Shown here in pieces: positions 17,323-26,540 of a DNA stretch of 64,000 nucleotides. Each line of letters opens with the position of its first letter. Positions within the stretch are counted from its first letter, which is position 1. A program made the translations under genes and the position numbers. This DNA comes from Actinoalloteichus hoggarensis (GTDB lineage: Bacteria > Actinomycetota > Actinomycetes > Mycobacteriales > Pseudonocardiaceae): assembly GCF_002234535.1 (NCBI RefSeq), contig NZ_CP022521.1:558001-622000 (forward strand), written 5' to 3'. Below the pieces are notes generated by a model that was given only the letters and a program-made list of their open reading frames with translations, was not told the origin of the DNA and ran no database searches.

Positions 17323-18225
17323 TCACGCGGAGTCGGTGAGCACCTCGCCCAACGCGCGGGCGTACATCCGGCCGGGGCTGGGCGTCGACGGCGGGTGAAG
17401 GAATCCGGGAAGCATGGGAGGACTCACGGCGAACGGTGCCAACCGCGAGTACAGGGCGTTCGCATCGGCGGGTCGATCCGCGGGCTGCTTCTCCAGCAGA
17501 TCCAGCACGATGCGGTTCAACTCGAAGGGAACGCCCGGCACCGGCGGAGCGGGCTCCTTCACCTGGCGTTCGAACACCGCGTAGGCGGTCGGGCCGGTGA
17601 AGAGCTGTCTGCCCGTGAGCATCTCGTGCAGCACGCAGCCGAGGGCATAGAGGTCGCTGTGCGGCCCGGCGACACCCCGCTGGATCTGCTCCGGCGCCAT
17701 ATAGGCGGGGGTCCCGAGGATCTGCCCGGCCCTGGTGAAGCGCGCCGCGTCGGCCTCCCGCAGCATCGCGAGGCCGAAATCCAGGACCGTCACGCTCCCG
17801 TCCGGGCAGAGCATCAGGTTCGTCGGCTTGAGATCGCGATGGCAGATCGACAAGCGGTGGGCCGCCGAGAGCACCGCACAGGCCTGCGCGCCGATGGAGG
17901 CGACCCACTCCACCGGAAGCGGGCCGTGCTCGGCGATCAGATCCGCGATCGTGACACCCTCGATGAACTGCATGACCTGGAAGAGCCGCTGGTCGAACAT
18001 GCCGAAGTCGAACAGCATCGGCGCGCCCGCGTGCTGCAATCGCGCCAGGATGCGGGCCTCCCGGATGAAGCGCAGTTCCGACTCCTCGTCGGGACCACCG
18101 GGTAGATACAGGAACTTCACCGCCACCCGCCGATCGAGATGCCGATCATGAGCGCCGTACACGGCGCCCATGCCGCCTCGACCGAGCGGAAGCTCTTCCA
18201 GCTCATATCGATCGGCGACGAGCAT
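17323..18225 (-). CDS. Serine/threonine protein kinase (stand-alone catalytic domain)
   Basis: A 300-residue Hanks-type kinase. The glycine loop GRGGMGAVYG is at residues 15-24, the ATP Lys is K37 in VAVKFL, and E56 probably pairs with it. The catalytic loop is HRDLKPTN (D131, N136), DFG is at 149-151, and APE is at 177-179. All key residues are present, so it should be active. There is no membrane helix and no PASTA or sensor domain after the kinase fold, so it is cytosolic and short. ATG 18225 fits family starts; the longer frame does not. It lies 67 bases downstream of a DNA methylase in the same direction, and that gene is divergent from a PP2C phosphatase. The three are probably functionally linked (inference). 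Confidence 0.9.
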   Translation of the reverse strand: MLVADRYELEELPLGRGGMGAVYGAHDRHLDRRVAVKFLYLPGGPDEESELRFIREARILARLQHAGAPMLFDFGMFDQRLFQVMQFIEGVTIADLIAEHGPLPVEWVASIGAQACAVLSAAHRLSICHRDLKPTNLMLCPDGSVTVLDFGLAMLREADAARFTRAGQILGTPAYMAPEQIQRGVAGPHSDLYALGCVLHEMLTGRQLFTGPTAYAVFERQVKEPAPPVPGVPFELNRIVLDLLEKQPADRPADANALYSRLAPFAVSPPMLPGFLHPPSTPSPGRMYARALGEVLTDSA

Positions 18226-18292
18226 GCGCCCTCCCACGAAACACGCGATCCGGTACCCGCACCCTCTGCCCACGTCCGACGAAGGCCTGAGA

Positions 18293-20131
18293 TCAGCCTG
18301 GCCGGAGGTGACCGTCGGCGAGGCCGTCGAGCCCGGACCGCACCAGGGCCGCACCCGCTTCGGCGGCCTGCCGGAGAGCGTCCTCCATGTCGACCAGTGC
18401 GCGGAAGGCACGACCATAGGCCTGCTGTTCGGCCGGCGGAAGCCGCGGCACCCGCACCCGACGTGCGTCCAGCCGACTGGAGCCCGACGGCGCGAGCCTG
18501 CCCGCGTGCCGGAGGAAGCCGGCGAGGAAGTCGGGGTCCAGTCGAGTCCGGTCCACCTGGTACGCCGTGAGGTGCGGGCCGAGTACCGCACCCCCGTGGG
18601 CGGCGACCCGCACGGGCCCCGTCGGCGCGGTCACCACGTCGCCGGGTTCCACCGACACGAGGTCATCGCTCGAGCGGGTCAGCCCGGAGGCGGGCCCGCC
18701 GCTCTCCAGGTCCACACTGGTCAGGACGGGGACGTCCCCGGCGCCCAGGACCATGTGCGGCGGTGCCGTCCGTACCAGGATCAGGCCCGCCTTCGTCAGC
18801 TCGCCGATCGTGGTCATCGGCAGGGCACGCCGCTCGTCGAGCACCGTCAGTTCCGGCGGCACGATCGAGGTCGCGCGGAACCGTTCCGACGCCGCCTGGA
18901 ACTCGGCGCCCACCTCCGCGGTGGCCCGCGCCCGATGTCGAGCCGGGCTGACGTCGACGTCGTCGTCGAGCAGGTCGATGACCGCCACCATCGGATCGTC
19001 GGCTGACGGAGCATCGGCCTGCACCCGGTCCCACGCCGCCTCGATCTCGGCGGCGTCGCCCTCGGACTCCAGCAGCAGGACGTGCCGCGGCGCGCGATCG
19101 GCCGACTCCGGGCGCCGCAACAGCCACAGATCGGACAGCCCGGCGCCGAGGCTGATCACGGCCCGCAGCGCCCCCGCTCGAAGCAGGTTGGCGCGAATCC
19201 GTCTGCCCGGCCTGCGGCTCGCCGCCGACGGCGGCATCAGGATCGCCACGAGACCACCCGCTCGGACCCGGGCCAGACAGTGCTGCACCCAGGCGAGTTC
19301 CGGCTCGCCACGCGGTGGCAGCCCGTACTCCCAACGGGGATCGCCGGTCAGCTCGTCGTACCCCCAGGCACGGTCGTTGAACGGCGGATCGCAGACCACG
19401 ACGTCGACGCCGTCCGCGCATCGGGGCCCGATCGAGTCCCGGCGCAGCGAATCACCGGCGACCACCGTCGCGTCGATGTCGCGAAGCAGCAGGCGCACGG
19501 CAGCGATGACCGCGGAGGACTCGTCGACCTCCTGACCCCAGGCCTGGTCGGCGGCGACGGCACACAGCAGACTGCCGAGCCCGCAGGCCGGGTCCAACAC
19601 CGTGCCGTCCGAGGGGAACGTCAGCCGGGCGATCAGGGCGGCCTGCTCGTCGGAGGTGGCGAGCAGCCTGCGGGAATGCGCCTGTTGGTAGCGGGCGCAC
19701 AGGAACTCGAAGGCCTCCAGGCACCCCTCCGTCGCCGCGAGCCGAGTCAGCAGCTGAGCCGAGTCGCCGTCGACGGCCTGACGCGCGGGTCCGTCGCCGC
19801 CGCCCGGCAGTCGCGCGACGCGGTGGTCGTCGCCGTCGTGGAGGCGCAGGAGTAAGGCGCCTGCGGCGGCCACGGACTCGCCCAGCCGCAGATCGTCGGC
19901 GCTCGCCCGGAGGTGCTGCCAGACCCGATCTCCCAGGGACACGGCTACCGGCTTGCCGTGTCGACGCAGCCAGGCCTCCACCTCACGGAGGGAGAACAGG
20001 GGGCTGGACGTCGTGCCGCCGACCGGTTGCGGGAAGTCGTCGTGCCGCCGCCGCCAGTTGCTGACGGCAGCCCGGCCCATGTCGACGAGCCGCGCGATGT
20101 CGCCGGTGCTGACGGTGGGCTCTGGATTCAC
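18293..20131 (-). CDS. N6-adenine DNA methylase with N-terminal HTH and fused specificity-like domain
   Basis: About 612 residues. Residues about 6-60 resemble a small DNA-binding HTH (STGDIARLVDMGRAAVSNWR). A helical linker precedes a gamma-type methylase domain: the AdoMet motif is LDPACGLGSLL (D180) and the catalytic motif is VCDPPF (248-251). The C-terminal 200 residues resemble a type I specificity (TRD) domain, with VPVLTSVDLESG and VSVEPGDVVTAPTGP. No nuclease motif or restriction subunit is seen nearby. GTG 20131 is preferred, though the frame is open to 20170. It probably methylates adenine at a specific site, for defence or epigenetic control. It precedes a Ser/Thr kinase gene in the same direction and diverges from PP2C. 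Confidence 0.82.
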   Translation of the reverse strand: MNPEPTVSTGDIARLVDMGRAAVSNWRRRHDDFPQPVGGTTSSPLFSLREVEAWLRRHGKPVAVSLGDRVWQHLRASADDLRLGESVAAAGALLLRLHDGDDHRVARLPGGGDGPARQAVDGDSAQLLTRLAATEGCLEAFEFLCARYQQAHSRRLLATSDEQAALIARLTFPSDGTVLDPACGLGSLLCAVAADQAWGQEVDESSAVIAAVRLLLRDIDATVVAGDSLRRDSIGPRCADGVDVVVCDPPFNDRAWGYDELTGDPRWEYGLPPRGEPELAWVQHCLARVRAGGLVAILMPPSAASRRPGRRIRANLLRAGALRAVISLGAGLSDLWLLRRPESADRAPRHVLLLESEGDAAEIEAAWDRVQADAPSADDPMVAVIDLLDDDVDVSPARHRARATAEVGAEFQAASERFRATSIVPPELTVLDERRALPMTTIGELTKAGLILVRTAPPHMVLGAGDVPVLTSVDLESGGPASGLTRSSDDLVSVEPGDVVTAPTGPVRVAAHGGAVLGPHLTAYQVDRTRLDPDFLAGFLRHAGRLAPSGSSRLDARRVRVPRLPPAEQQAYGRAFRALVDMEDALRQAAEAGAALVRSGLDGLADGHLRPG

Positions 20132-20179
20132 GAGGCCCAGCCTAGTTCGCGTCGCGAGAAGACCCCACAAGCCTGATGC

Positions 20180-20203
20180 TTGTGAACAGTGTCCACAACT
20201 GTT
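20180..20203. promoter_or_regulatory. Palindromic operator candidate between methylase and PP2C genes
   Basis: TTGTGAACAGTGTCCACAA at 20180-20198 is a 19-base near-perfect palindrome with one mismatched pair, centred on 20189. An overlapping inverted repeat, AACAGT at 20185-20190 and ACTGTT at 20198-20203, shares the centre-right half. The site sits in the 85-base divergent gap, where it could control both genes. The HTH of the methylase protein is a candidate ligand (inference). Confidence 0.6.
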
Positions 20204-20215
20204 CTACTGGAGTGC

Positions 20216-22054
20216 ATGGGACACGGTGATCGGCGGTGGCTCGCGTACGCGGGCGGAACCGATACGGGACGGGGACGCTCCGTCAATCAGGACTCGGCGT
20301 ACGCGAGCCCGCGGCTGCTCGCGGTCGCCGACGGAATGGGCGGCCATGCCCACGGCGAGATCGCCTGCTCGGTCGTCGTGGCCGCGCTCCACGAGCTCGA
20401 CGCGAGCCTGTCCGATCCGCGCCCAGGGCGAGACCTGCTGCGCATGCTCGCGGACGGCGTGACCGACGCCTTCGCCCGACTGAACGCCCTCGGCGAGGCG
20501 CGGCCGGAGGCGGCGGGCATGGGCTCGACCCTGACGGCGCTGGCCTGGGACGGCTCCCGACTCGGCGTCGCGCACATCGGTGATTCCCGGGCCTACCGCT
20601 ACTCGGGAGGCGTGCTCCGGCAGATCACGCGCGATCACACCCTGGTCCAGTCCCTGATCGACGCGGGCAGGCTGACGCAGGCGGAGGCCGAAGACCACCC
20701 CCGACGGTCGATCGTGGTGCGCGCCCTGCAGAGCGGCGGCCCGGAACCCGAGCCGGACCTGTTCCTCCTGGACATCACGGTGGGCGACCGACTGCTCGTC
20801 TGTTCGGACGGCCTGACCGCCGTCGTCTCCGACCACGCGATCGCCGACGTGCTGTCCGGCGTCCCCGAGCCCCGCGAGGCCGTCGCCCGACTCATCGACC
20901 TGGCCAACCGGGGCGGCGGTCCGGACAACATCACCTGTCTCGTGGCGGACGTGGTCTCGGCGCCAGTCGGTGCACCGGGGGGCGCGGGGCGCGGTGTGAG
21001 CGCCGGTCGCGGTGGGGGATCGGGGGCCGGTGTGGGCGGCGCGGGCCGGGGTGCCGCCGCGGGCGTGGGTACGGGCATGACAGGGGAGGAGAGGGCCGTC
21101 GTGGGCTCCGCCGTCGGTGCCGCCGGTGGTGTCACCAGCCCGGACACCGGTGCGACCGGTGGTGTCGTCGGCAGTGCCGGCGTCGGCGGGCTGACGCGGG
21201 CCGGCGTGGCGGCGCAGCACTCCGACCCAGACCGTGCCGCGGTCACCGTGCCGGGATCGACGGCAGGGGGCGTAGGCGGGGGGACGGGACCGATGGCAGC
21301 CGGCGTAGGCACCGGGTCAGGGCTGGGGGCAGCCTGCGGGCCGCCGGCTGGATGGGCTTCGACGACAGGCGTCGCCCCGGCCTGGGGCGACGTGTGGGTG
21401 TCGGGCGATGCCCGAGTGCTGGGGGACGTGCGGGTGGTAGAGGCCACCCGGCCCGACAGGCCGCCGGGAATGGCCTTGCGGTGCGGTGATGTCGGACCGG
21501 CGACGGCACCGAGCCTCGTCTTCGGCGCGGCGGCGTCCCGACCCGAGGCGGCCGGCAGGCTGCCAGCGCCTTCGGCGGGCGACCGCCGCCGATCGGGTGC
21601 CGTCGGAGCAGGATCGGGAATCGGAGCGGGACCGGGAATCCGAGCTGGAACCGCCGTCACATCCGTGCCGGGGTCTGAGCCCAGAGTCGGGGGGCCCGGA
21701 ATCGGCCAGGCGACCAGACCCGGCCCTGAAGCTGGGGCTGGTTCGGGAGCCGGCACCGATCCTGAGGCTCGGAACGGCCCCGTGACTGAGACCGGCCCCG
21801 TGACTGAGGCCGGCTCTGGGAGCGTGACCGGCTCTGGGAGCTCGACCGACCCTCGAACCGGGTTCGGACCTGTGCTGGGAGACGGGCCCGGACGGTCGAC
21901 AGCCGTCAGAGTCGGTTCCCGACCGCCGCAGCCCCCCGATCCCGGCGCGACCGAATCGCACACGGAACATTCGGCTGCCTGCGAGAACACCGAGGTGCCA
22001 CGGCGACGTTCGCTCCGGCTGCCCCGCTGGTTCCGGCGGCTCCTCGGCGATTGA
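20216..22054 (+). CDS. PP2C-family serine/threonine phosphatase with long disordered tail
   Basis: A 612-residue protein. Residues about 12-250 form a PP2C (PPM) phosphatase domain. The metal-binding residues are present: D26 (SVNQDSA), D39-G40 (VADGMGGHA), the Asp in LVCSDGLTAVV, and GGPDNITCLVADV. It should dephosphorylate Ser/Thr phosphoproteins, plausibly substrates of the nearby kinase. Residues about 255-590 are low-complexity Gly/Ala/Pro/Thr sequence with short repeats, and the end is a basic amphipathic stretch (RRSLRLPRWFRRLLGD). ATG 20216 has GGAG just upstream; GTG 20189 would start inside the palindrome and is less likely. The tail may bind membrane or nucleic acid (inference). 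Confidence 0.88.
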   Translation: MGHGDRRWLAYAGGTDTGRGRSVNQDSAYASPRLLAVADGMGGHAHGEIACSVVVAALHELDASLSDPRPGRDLLRMLADGVTDAFARLNALGEARPEAAGMGSTLTALAWDGSRLGVAHIGDSRAYRYSGGVLRQITRDHTLVQSLIDAGRLTQAEAEDHPRRSIVVRALQSGGPEPEPDLFLLDITVGDRLLVCSDGLTAVVSDHAIADVLSGVPEPREAVARLIDLANRGGGPDNITCLVADVVSAPVGAPGGAGRGVSAGRGGGSGAGVGGAGRGAAAGVGTGMTGEERAVVGSAVGAAGGVTSPDTGATGGVVGSAGVGGLTRAGVAAQHSDPDRAAVTVPGSTAGGVGGGTGPMAAGVGTGSGLGAACGPPAGWASTTGVAPAWGDVWVSGDARVLGDVRVVEATRPDRPPGMALRCGDVGPATAPSLVFGAAASRPEAAGRLPAPSAGDRRRSGAVGAGSGIGAGPGIRAGTAVTSVPGSEPRVGGPGIGQATRPGPEAGAGSGAGTDPEARNGPVTETGPVTEAGSGSVTGSGSSTDPRTGFGPVLGDGPGRSTAVRVGSRPPQPPDPGATESHTEHSAACENTEVPRRRSLRLPRWFRRLLGD

Positions 22055-22572
22055 GCGACCCGGCCCTGCTGAGGTTGTCGACCGCTGCCGAAGGCGATCA
22101 GAGCGGGCGGCCGGTCAGGCGGACTGCCCGCGAGCCGTGTCGATCATGCCGCGGCGTCGATCAGGCTTGGGTCACCGATCAGATCGCGGCGTCGATCCGG
22201 CCGGGCGACGACCGGCGCGAAGCACCCTCCACAGTGGATCACCGTTCACGCCGGATCGCACCCGGAGTGCGTCGTCCAGCGAATCGGCCGGCGGACGGGG
22301 ACAAGCCGTTCGCCGGCCGTGCTGTGGGGCGGGTCGGGCGGGACTGTGAGGCCGAGCGGGCCGGGCTGTGGGGCCAGCGTGAGCCGTGGGGCCGGGCTGT
22401 CCGGCCGGGCCGTCGAACGGGCGGGGTGCCTGCGGGGCCGCAGGATGTGCTTGGCGGCGCGATCGACCGAGGTGTGTCCTCGATCGGCGCAGGCCGTCGA
22501 CGCGGGTATGACGTCGACGGAGGCGGATCATCGACCCGGGCCGATCGCACCGGCCACCGGCGCCGCCTCCGG
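22055..22572. other. Non-coding region of about 520 bases
   Basis: This lies between the convergent PP2C and RidA genes. A long open frame crosses it but has Arg/Gly-rich, non-family composition and no ribosome site. No terminator with a convincing stem was found by eye. Confidence 0.5.
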
Positions 22573-22977
22573 TCAGCGGACGGCGGCGACCGCCTCGACC
22601 TCGACGAGTTGGTCGTCGTAGCCGAGGACGGTGACGCCGAGCAGGGTGCTCGGCGCGTCGTGATCGCCGAAGGCCTCCCGCACGCATTCCCAGGCCGTCA
22701 CCAGGTCGGCCTGGCGGCTGGACGCGACATAGACGGTGCTCTTCACCACGTCGGAGAGGTCGGCGCCCGCGTCCTTGAGCGCGACACGAAGGTTGCGCAT
22801 CGACTGGCGGGCCTGCTCCGCGTAGTCGCCGATCGCCACGGTGTTGCCCTCCGCGTCCAACGGACAGGCGCCTGCGGCGAAGACGAAGCGTGCGGGGGCG
22901 TCGACGGTGGAGGCATAGGCGTATTCGGCGACATCGGACAGTTCGGGGCTGCGGATCAGACGTACGGCACTGGTCAT
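22573..22977 (-). CDS. RidA family protein
   Basis: A 134-residue YjgF/YER057c/UK114-type protein. The family removes reactive enamine/imine intermediates made by PLP enzymes. Visible signatures are FVFAAGACPLDAEGNTVA, DYAEQARQSMRNLRVALKDAG and DVVKSTVYVASSR, ending in the LVEVEAVAAV strand. The usual catalytic Arg is not clear at the C-terminal position, so deaminase activity is uncertain and it may belong to a Rid subfamily without that activity. It stands alone, with long gaps on both sides. Confidence 0.85.
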   Translation of the reverse strand: MTSAVRLIRSPELSDVAEYAYASTVDAPARFVFAAGACPLDAEGNTVAIGDYAEQARQSMRNLRVALKDAGADLSDVVKSTVYVASSRQADLVTAWECVREAFGDHDAPSTLLGVTVLGYDDQLVEVEAVAAVR

Positions 22978-23238
22978 GACGAGAATCTATGTGCGGCCCC
23001 ACCGCCGCTGCCACCGGATTCCGTGCTGGAGAGACACCGACGCCGACGCGGCGGCCGGCCGCGCCCGGCGGAGTGTTCTGCCCGCCGGGCACCATCCCGT
23101 CGGTCCGGCCGTTCGGTTCGCGACGGCATCGTCATCGACACGGTCGGCGAACATCGACTGCGGGCAGACAGACCGTCGGAACGCGCAGGCGCCTCCTCGG
23201 CTGTGCGGCCGCCCTCGCGCTCACGGCCGCTCGTCGCC

Positions 23239-23796
23239 TCAGAGGGACGGATCAGAGGGCAGCACAGAAGTCGCGAAGCGCAGACGTTCCTCCACCGAGA
23301 CACGGGGAAGCGGTACCAGTTCGTAACCGTAGTCGCTGTAGGTGGCGACCATCGACTCATAGGTCTGCTCGGCCACCTCGGGCGTCTGGCGTCGTTCGGT
23401 GTCTCTCGTGTAGATCTCGGGCCACGGCGGTGCGATCAGAACCCGCCGGTGATATCGGAATCGCCGTGCCGCGACATGGACGTGCTCGGGAACCGGCAGT
23501 CCCTCCAACCGGAGATAGCCGATGATGTCGGGAACACCCCGGTCGAAGAACACCGTGCCGGGTTGTTCGGCGGCGAGCCGAAACGAGCGCAGCTCCCAAC
23601 AGAGCATCGCCTCCGCGAACAGTTCCCGGTCCTCCCAGGGAAGCGCGCGGCCGCCGATCGACGTCTGATCCCGGATGACTCCCCGGCCCGCCTCCTCACT
23701 GCGGGCGAAACCGACGGCGTGCAGGGCGTCGAGCAGCGTGCTCTTCCCTGAACCGGGACCGCCGGTGACGACGACGAAGCGGTCTATCGACGGCAC
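23239..23796 (-). CDS. P-loop ATPase of the AAA_28 type
   Basis: About 185 residues with a Walker A, VVVTGGPGSGKSTLLDAL, at the N-terminus, and FFDRGVPDIIGYL as the Walker B-like segment. LIAPPWPEIYTRDTERRQT is the lid typical of this family of small predicted kinases/ATPases. Substrate unknown. GTG 23796 is preferred: GGAGGAAGG precedes it by about nine bases and homologs start just before the P-loop strand. The frame extends to 23820. It has no neighbour of obvious related function. Confidence 0.82.
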   Translation of the reverse strand: MPSIDRFVVVTGGPGSGKSTLLDALHAVGFARSEEAGRGVIRDQTSIGGRALPWEDRELFAEAMLCWELRSFRLAAEQPGTVFFDRGVPDIIGYLRLEGLPVPEHVHVAARRFRYHRRVLIAPPWPEIYTRDTERRQTPEVAEQTYESMVATYSDYGYELVPLPRVSVEERLRFATSVLPSDPSL

Positions 23797-24326
23797 GCCG
23801 GCATGCCTTCCTCCTGGCATCGTGTTCTGGTCAGGCTCGGTGCGGGCAGGTGGGTGCGTTCGCGGCGTGGCGAACTTCCTCTGCGGATCGACACGGTCGG
23901 CGCGTATCCGAGCGGGGCCGGCCCCGGGTCGTCACCGCGCCGTAGGATCAGCGCCCGCCTTCGCACCCACACCGCCTTCGCGGATCGAGACGATCAGCCT
24001 ATCCCTGTCTCCCTGTCTCCCTGTCTGCGCGCGCGTCGTCCGCTCAGCCGGTTGAAGCCCATCCCGGGCCCGCCTCAGCACGGGCGCCCGCGGCCCCGTT
24101 GCGCACCGACGCGCCCGCGTCCTCTCACCGACAGGACGAACACGACTGCCCGCTGCGTGGGCTTCCACCGCGGCCGGGCCTCGCCGCCGTTGGCGCCGAC
24201 ACTCCGTCGAACCGGACGTCGACGTCGTGACAGCCCGAGGCCGCCGACGCCGAGGCCGTGCCGATCGAACCCGCACGACGGACGTTCGCGGTTCGGCCGG
24301 GACAGCCTCGACCGAGTGCCCATCGA
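23797..24326. other. Non-coding region of about 530 bases
   Basis: No supportable gene. It contains three tandem copies of the octamer CCCTGTCT at 24003-24026. Confidence 0.5.
24003..24026 (+). repeat. Tandem octamer repeat, three copies
   Basis: CCCTGTCT is repeated exactly three times in intergenic DNA. Too short for more than a simple sequence repeat call. Confidence 0.7.
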
Positions 24327-24566
24327 TCAGACGGCGTCCAGATCGTCGGCACCGGTGTCCTCGGTGAGGGCCATGATGCGAACCATCGGGGTCGCACTCT
24401 TCTCTGCCAATACCTTAAGGCGAATGCGGTTCACGTGTCGCTTGCGATGCTCCTCCCATTCGGAGAGGACGAGCTGAACCCGGGGCAGCGATTCGACCAG
24501 GGTGCCTGCGAGCGGGATGTCGTCGATCACGACGTAGTCGGTGTCCGGCATGCGATCGAGCATGTC
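24327..24566 (-). CDS. Small protein of unknown function (about 79 residues)
   Basis: The C-terminal part of a longer open frame has protein-like composition and GC-rich third positions. It has an acidic start (DTDYVVIDDIPLAGTLVESL), a basic helix (WEEHRKRHVNRIRLKVL) and an acidic end (EDTGADDLDAV). The upstream part of the frame is Arg/Ser-rich and unlikely to be coding, so I place the start at ATG 24566, or ATG 24554. There is no clear ribosome site, and I recognise no family. Confidence 0.5.
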   Translation of the reverse strand, partial: DMLDRMPDTDYVVIDDIPLAGTLVESLPRVQLVLSEWEEHRKRHVNRIRLKVLAEKSATPMVRIMALTEDTGADDLDAV

Positions 24567-24889
24567 AGATCTGAGGCGGTGTCCCGGAATGGCAGATCGT
24601 CTCCGTGTTCTCGTCCATCGGACCGACGATCGATCACCTCGCGGACGGGCCCCGGTTTCTGCGGGTCCCGGACCACAATTCGTATGAACCGTCGCGTGAC
24701 GCAACGAAAAGGTGCTCGGTGTGTCACGAAACTCCACCAGTCCATGACCGTCCGCCGCGATCTCGCGGAATGATCTTCGTGACGACGTTATCAGGCCTTC
24801 GCGCTGCGAAGAAGTCGTCCTGGTGGTAATAGCTTCGCCGCCTTCTCTGCGGAGGACTCCTCGGTCGATGACCGGCCCGGGCCCGTCGA
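24567..24889. other. Non-coding region upstream of the small ORF
   Basis: About 320 bases, somewhat AT-richer than average around 24650-24840. It probably contains the promoter of the small ORF and the 3' end of the peptidase transcript. No gene found. Confidence 0.4.
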
Positions 24890-26467
24890 TCACGGCAGCG
24901 GATCAGGTTCGCAGACGGCCCCCTCGGCGGGCAGCGTGCCGCTCATGAGGTACTCGCCTGCCCGCTCGACGATGCAGCCGGACTGCTGCGAGGCGATGTG
25001 GCCCGGTCCCTCGTTGACGAGCAGCCTGCTGTCGGTGAGCAGCTCGGCAGCACGTTCGGCGCCCGCGAGCGGCGTCGCCGGGTCAAGCCTGTTGCTGATG
25101 AGCAGTACCGGTGTCGCGGTGTCGGTTCCCCAGGGACCGTCGAAGCGATCGTCCGCGCCGACGGGCCAGACCGAGCACACGCTGTCCTCCCAGGCCCGGG
25201 TCTCCGCGAAGCGGGGTGAATGCGTCCTGCGATCCTCCACGGCATCGACGAAGGCGCTCGGCGAAGCAGGATGAATGCCGTCGGTGCAGGTCACCGCGTG
25301 ATACGGGTCTCTGATGTCGCCATACGGGGTGAGGAGGGCGCCGCTGCCGTCCACGAGGTCCGCCGCGATGAACCGTCCGGACTCGGACGTCGGGTCCGCC
25401 ACGGCCTCCTCGACGGCCGTCAGGATCGGGGCCAGCACCGACGGCCAGATCGTCGGCTGGTAAAGGAACGCGGCCGTGACCTTCGGCAGGTAGCTGTCGG
25501 TCAGGGTCGCCGCCCGGCCGTCCTCCGTGATCAGTTCGACCGGCTCGGCCGCCAGCTCGGCCTGGAGCCGGTCGAAGGCCCCGACCGGGTCTCCCGCTCC
25601 GAAGTCGCACGGGAACTCCTCCGCCGTGCATCGAGCGGCGAACTGCTGGAAGGCCGCATCGGCCTCGACGTCCGAGCCGATGCGGGCCGATCTCAGCGGC
25701 TCTGTCGGCTTGCCGGACTGCGCCTCGGAGCCGAGCACGCTGTCGAGGACGGTCCGACCGACCCGCTCGGGAAACAGGTGTGCGTAGACCGTGCCGAGAT
25801 GCGCGCCGTAGGACTGACCCAGGAAGTTCAGTCGCTCCTCACCGAGCGCCGACCGCACCAGGTCGAGATCGCGGGCCGCGCTCGGCGTGTCGAGGTGCTC
25901 CAGCAGTTCGCCGGATCTCTCCTGACAGCGATCGACGTACCGGCGATCTCGGTCGAGCCGATCCACGCGTTCGGCCTCGGTCGTCGGGTAGAGCGACAGC
26001 CCGGCGCCGAACGCCGCCGCGTCCTCGGGGGAGTCGAAGCAGGCGACGGCGGGCCGGCTCTCGCCCGTCCCGCGCTGATCGACCGTGACGAGGTCGTATC
26101 GAGCCATCACCTCGTCGGTGACCGGAGCGGCGACGGCACCGGCTCGGATCAGCCGCAGATACTCGCCCGAGCCGTATCCCGGGCCGCCGCGATGCAGCAC
26201 CAGCGAGCCGAGCCGGGCGTCAGGATCGGTCGCGGGAGCGCGGGCCAGCGCCACGTCGATCTTCGCGCCGTCCGGATACGCGTGATCCAGTGGTACGGGG
26301 ATCGTCGCGCAGTCCAAGGCGGTGTCATCGACGCAGGGTGACCACGTGATGTCCGGCAGCGCGGTCGACTCCGGAGCGGGACCCCACGCCGACGCCGTGG
26401 TGAACAGGGCGGCCGCCGCCGCGACGGTGAGCACGCGACAGGACGTTGACCAGGAGTGATATGCCAT
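24890..26467 (-). CDS. Secreted alpha/beta-hydrolase peptidase (tripeptidyl aminopeptidase family)
   Basis: About 525 residues. A signal peptide is visible (basic start, then VLTVAAAAALFTTASAWG), so it is exported. The alpha/beta-hydrolase core shows the oxyanion region VLHRGGPGYGSG, DLVTVDQRGTGES, and the nucleophile elbow FLGQSYGAHLGTVYA. The acidic residue is in ISNRLDPATPLAGA and the catalytic His in VNEGPGHIASQQS, with the C-terminal TAP-like domain. Six or more Cys suggest disulfides. ATG 26467 places the signal peptide correctly; GTG 26491 is the alternative. It likely releases N-terminal peptides from extracellular protein. TGACA-type palindromes lie just upstream. Confidence 0.88.
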   Translation of the reverse strand: MAYHSWSTSCRVLTVAAAAALFTTASAWGPAPESTALPDITWSPCVDDTALDCATIPVPLDHAYPDGAKIDVALARAPATDPDARLGSLVLHRGGPGYGSGEYLRLIRAGAVAAPVTDEVMARYDLVTVDQRGTGESRPAVACFDSPEDAAAFGAGLSLYPTTEAERVDRLDRDRRYVDRCQERSGELLEHLDTPSAARDLDLVRSALGEERLNFLGQSYGAHLGTVYAHLFPERVGRTVLDSVLGSEAQSGKPTEPLRSARIGSDVEADAAFQQFAARCTAEEFPCDFGAGDPVGAFDRLQAELAAEPVELITEDGRAATLTDSYLPKVTAAFLYQPTIWPSVLAPILTAVEEAVADPTSESGRFIAADLVDGSGALLTPYGDIRDPYHAVTCTDGIHPASPSAFVDAVEDRRTHSPRFAETRAWEDSVCSVWPVGADDRFDGPWGTDTATPVLLISNRLDPATPLAGAERAAELLTDSRLLVNEGPGHIASQQSGCIVERAGEYLMSGTLPAEGAVCEPDPLP

Positions 26468-26503
26468 GCGGAGAGGATCACAGAACGCCACGGCGCGGCG
26501 GTA

Positions 26504-26540
26504 GTGTCAACTGTCATGACTATTTCCTGACAAGTGTCAT
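26504..26540. promoter_or_regulatory. TGACA/TGTCA operator cluster upstream of the secreted peptidase
   Basis: TGACAAGTGTCA at 26528-26539 is a palindrome, preceded by TGTCAACTGTCATGAC at 26505-26520. Read on the minus strand, these are ATGACACTTGTCA and ATGACAGTTGACA. Each differs by one base from ATGACAGTTGTCA at 56850-56862, in front of the sensor kinase gene. Confidence 0.6.

Noticed and set aside
22051-23751. 566-codon plus-strand frame overlapping the RidA and ATPase genes
   Set aside because: Arg/Gly-rich, antisense to two recognisable genes, with a TTG-type start and no domain.
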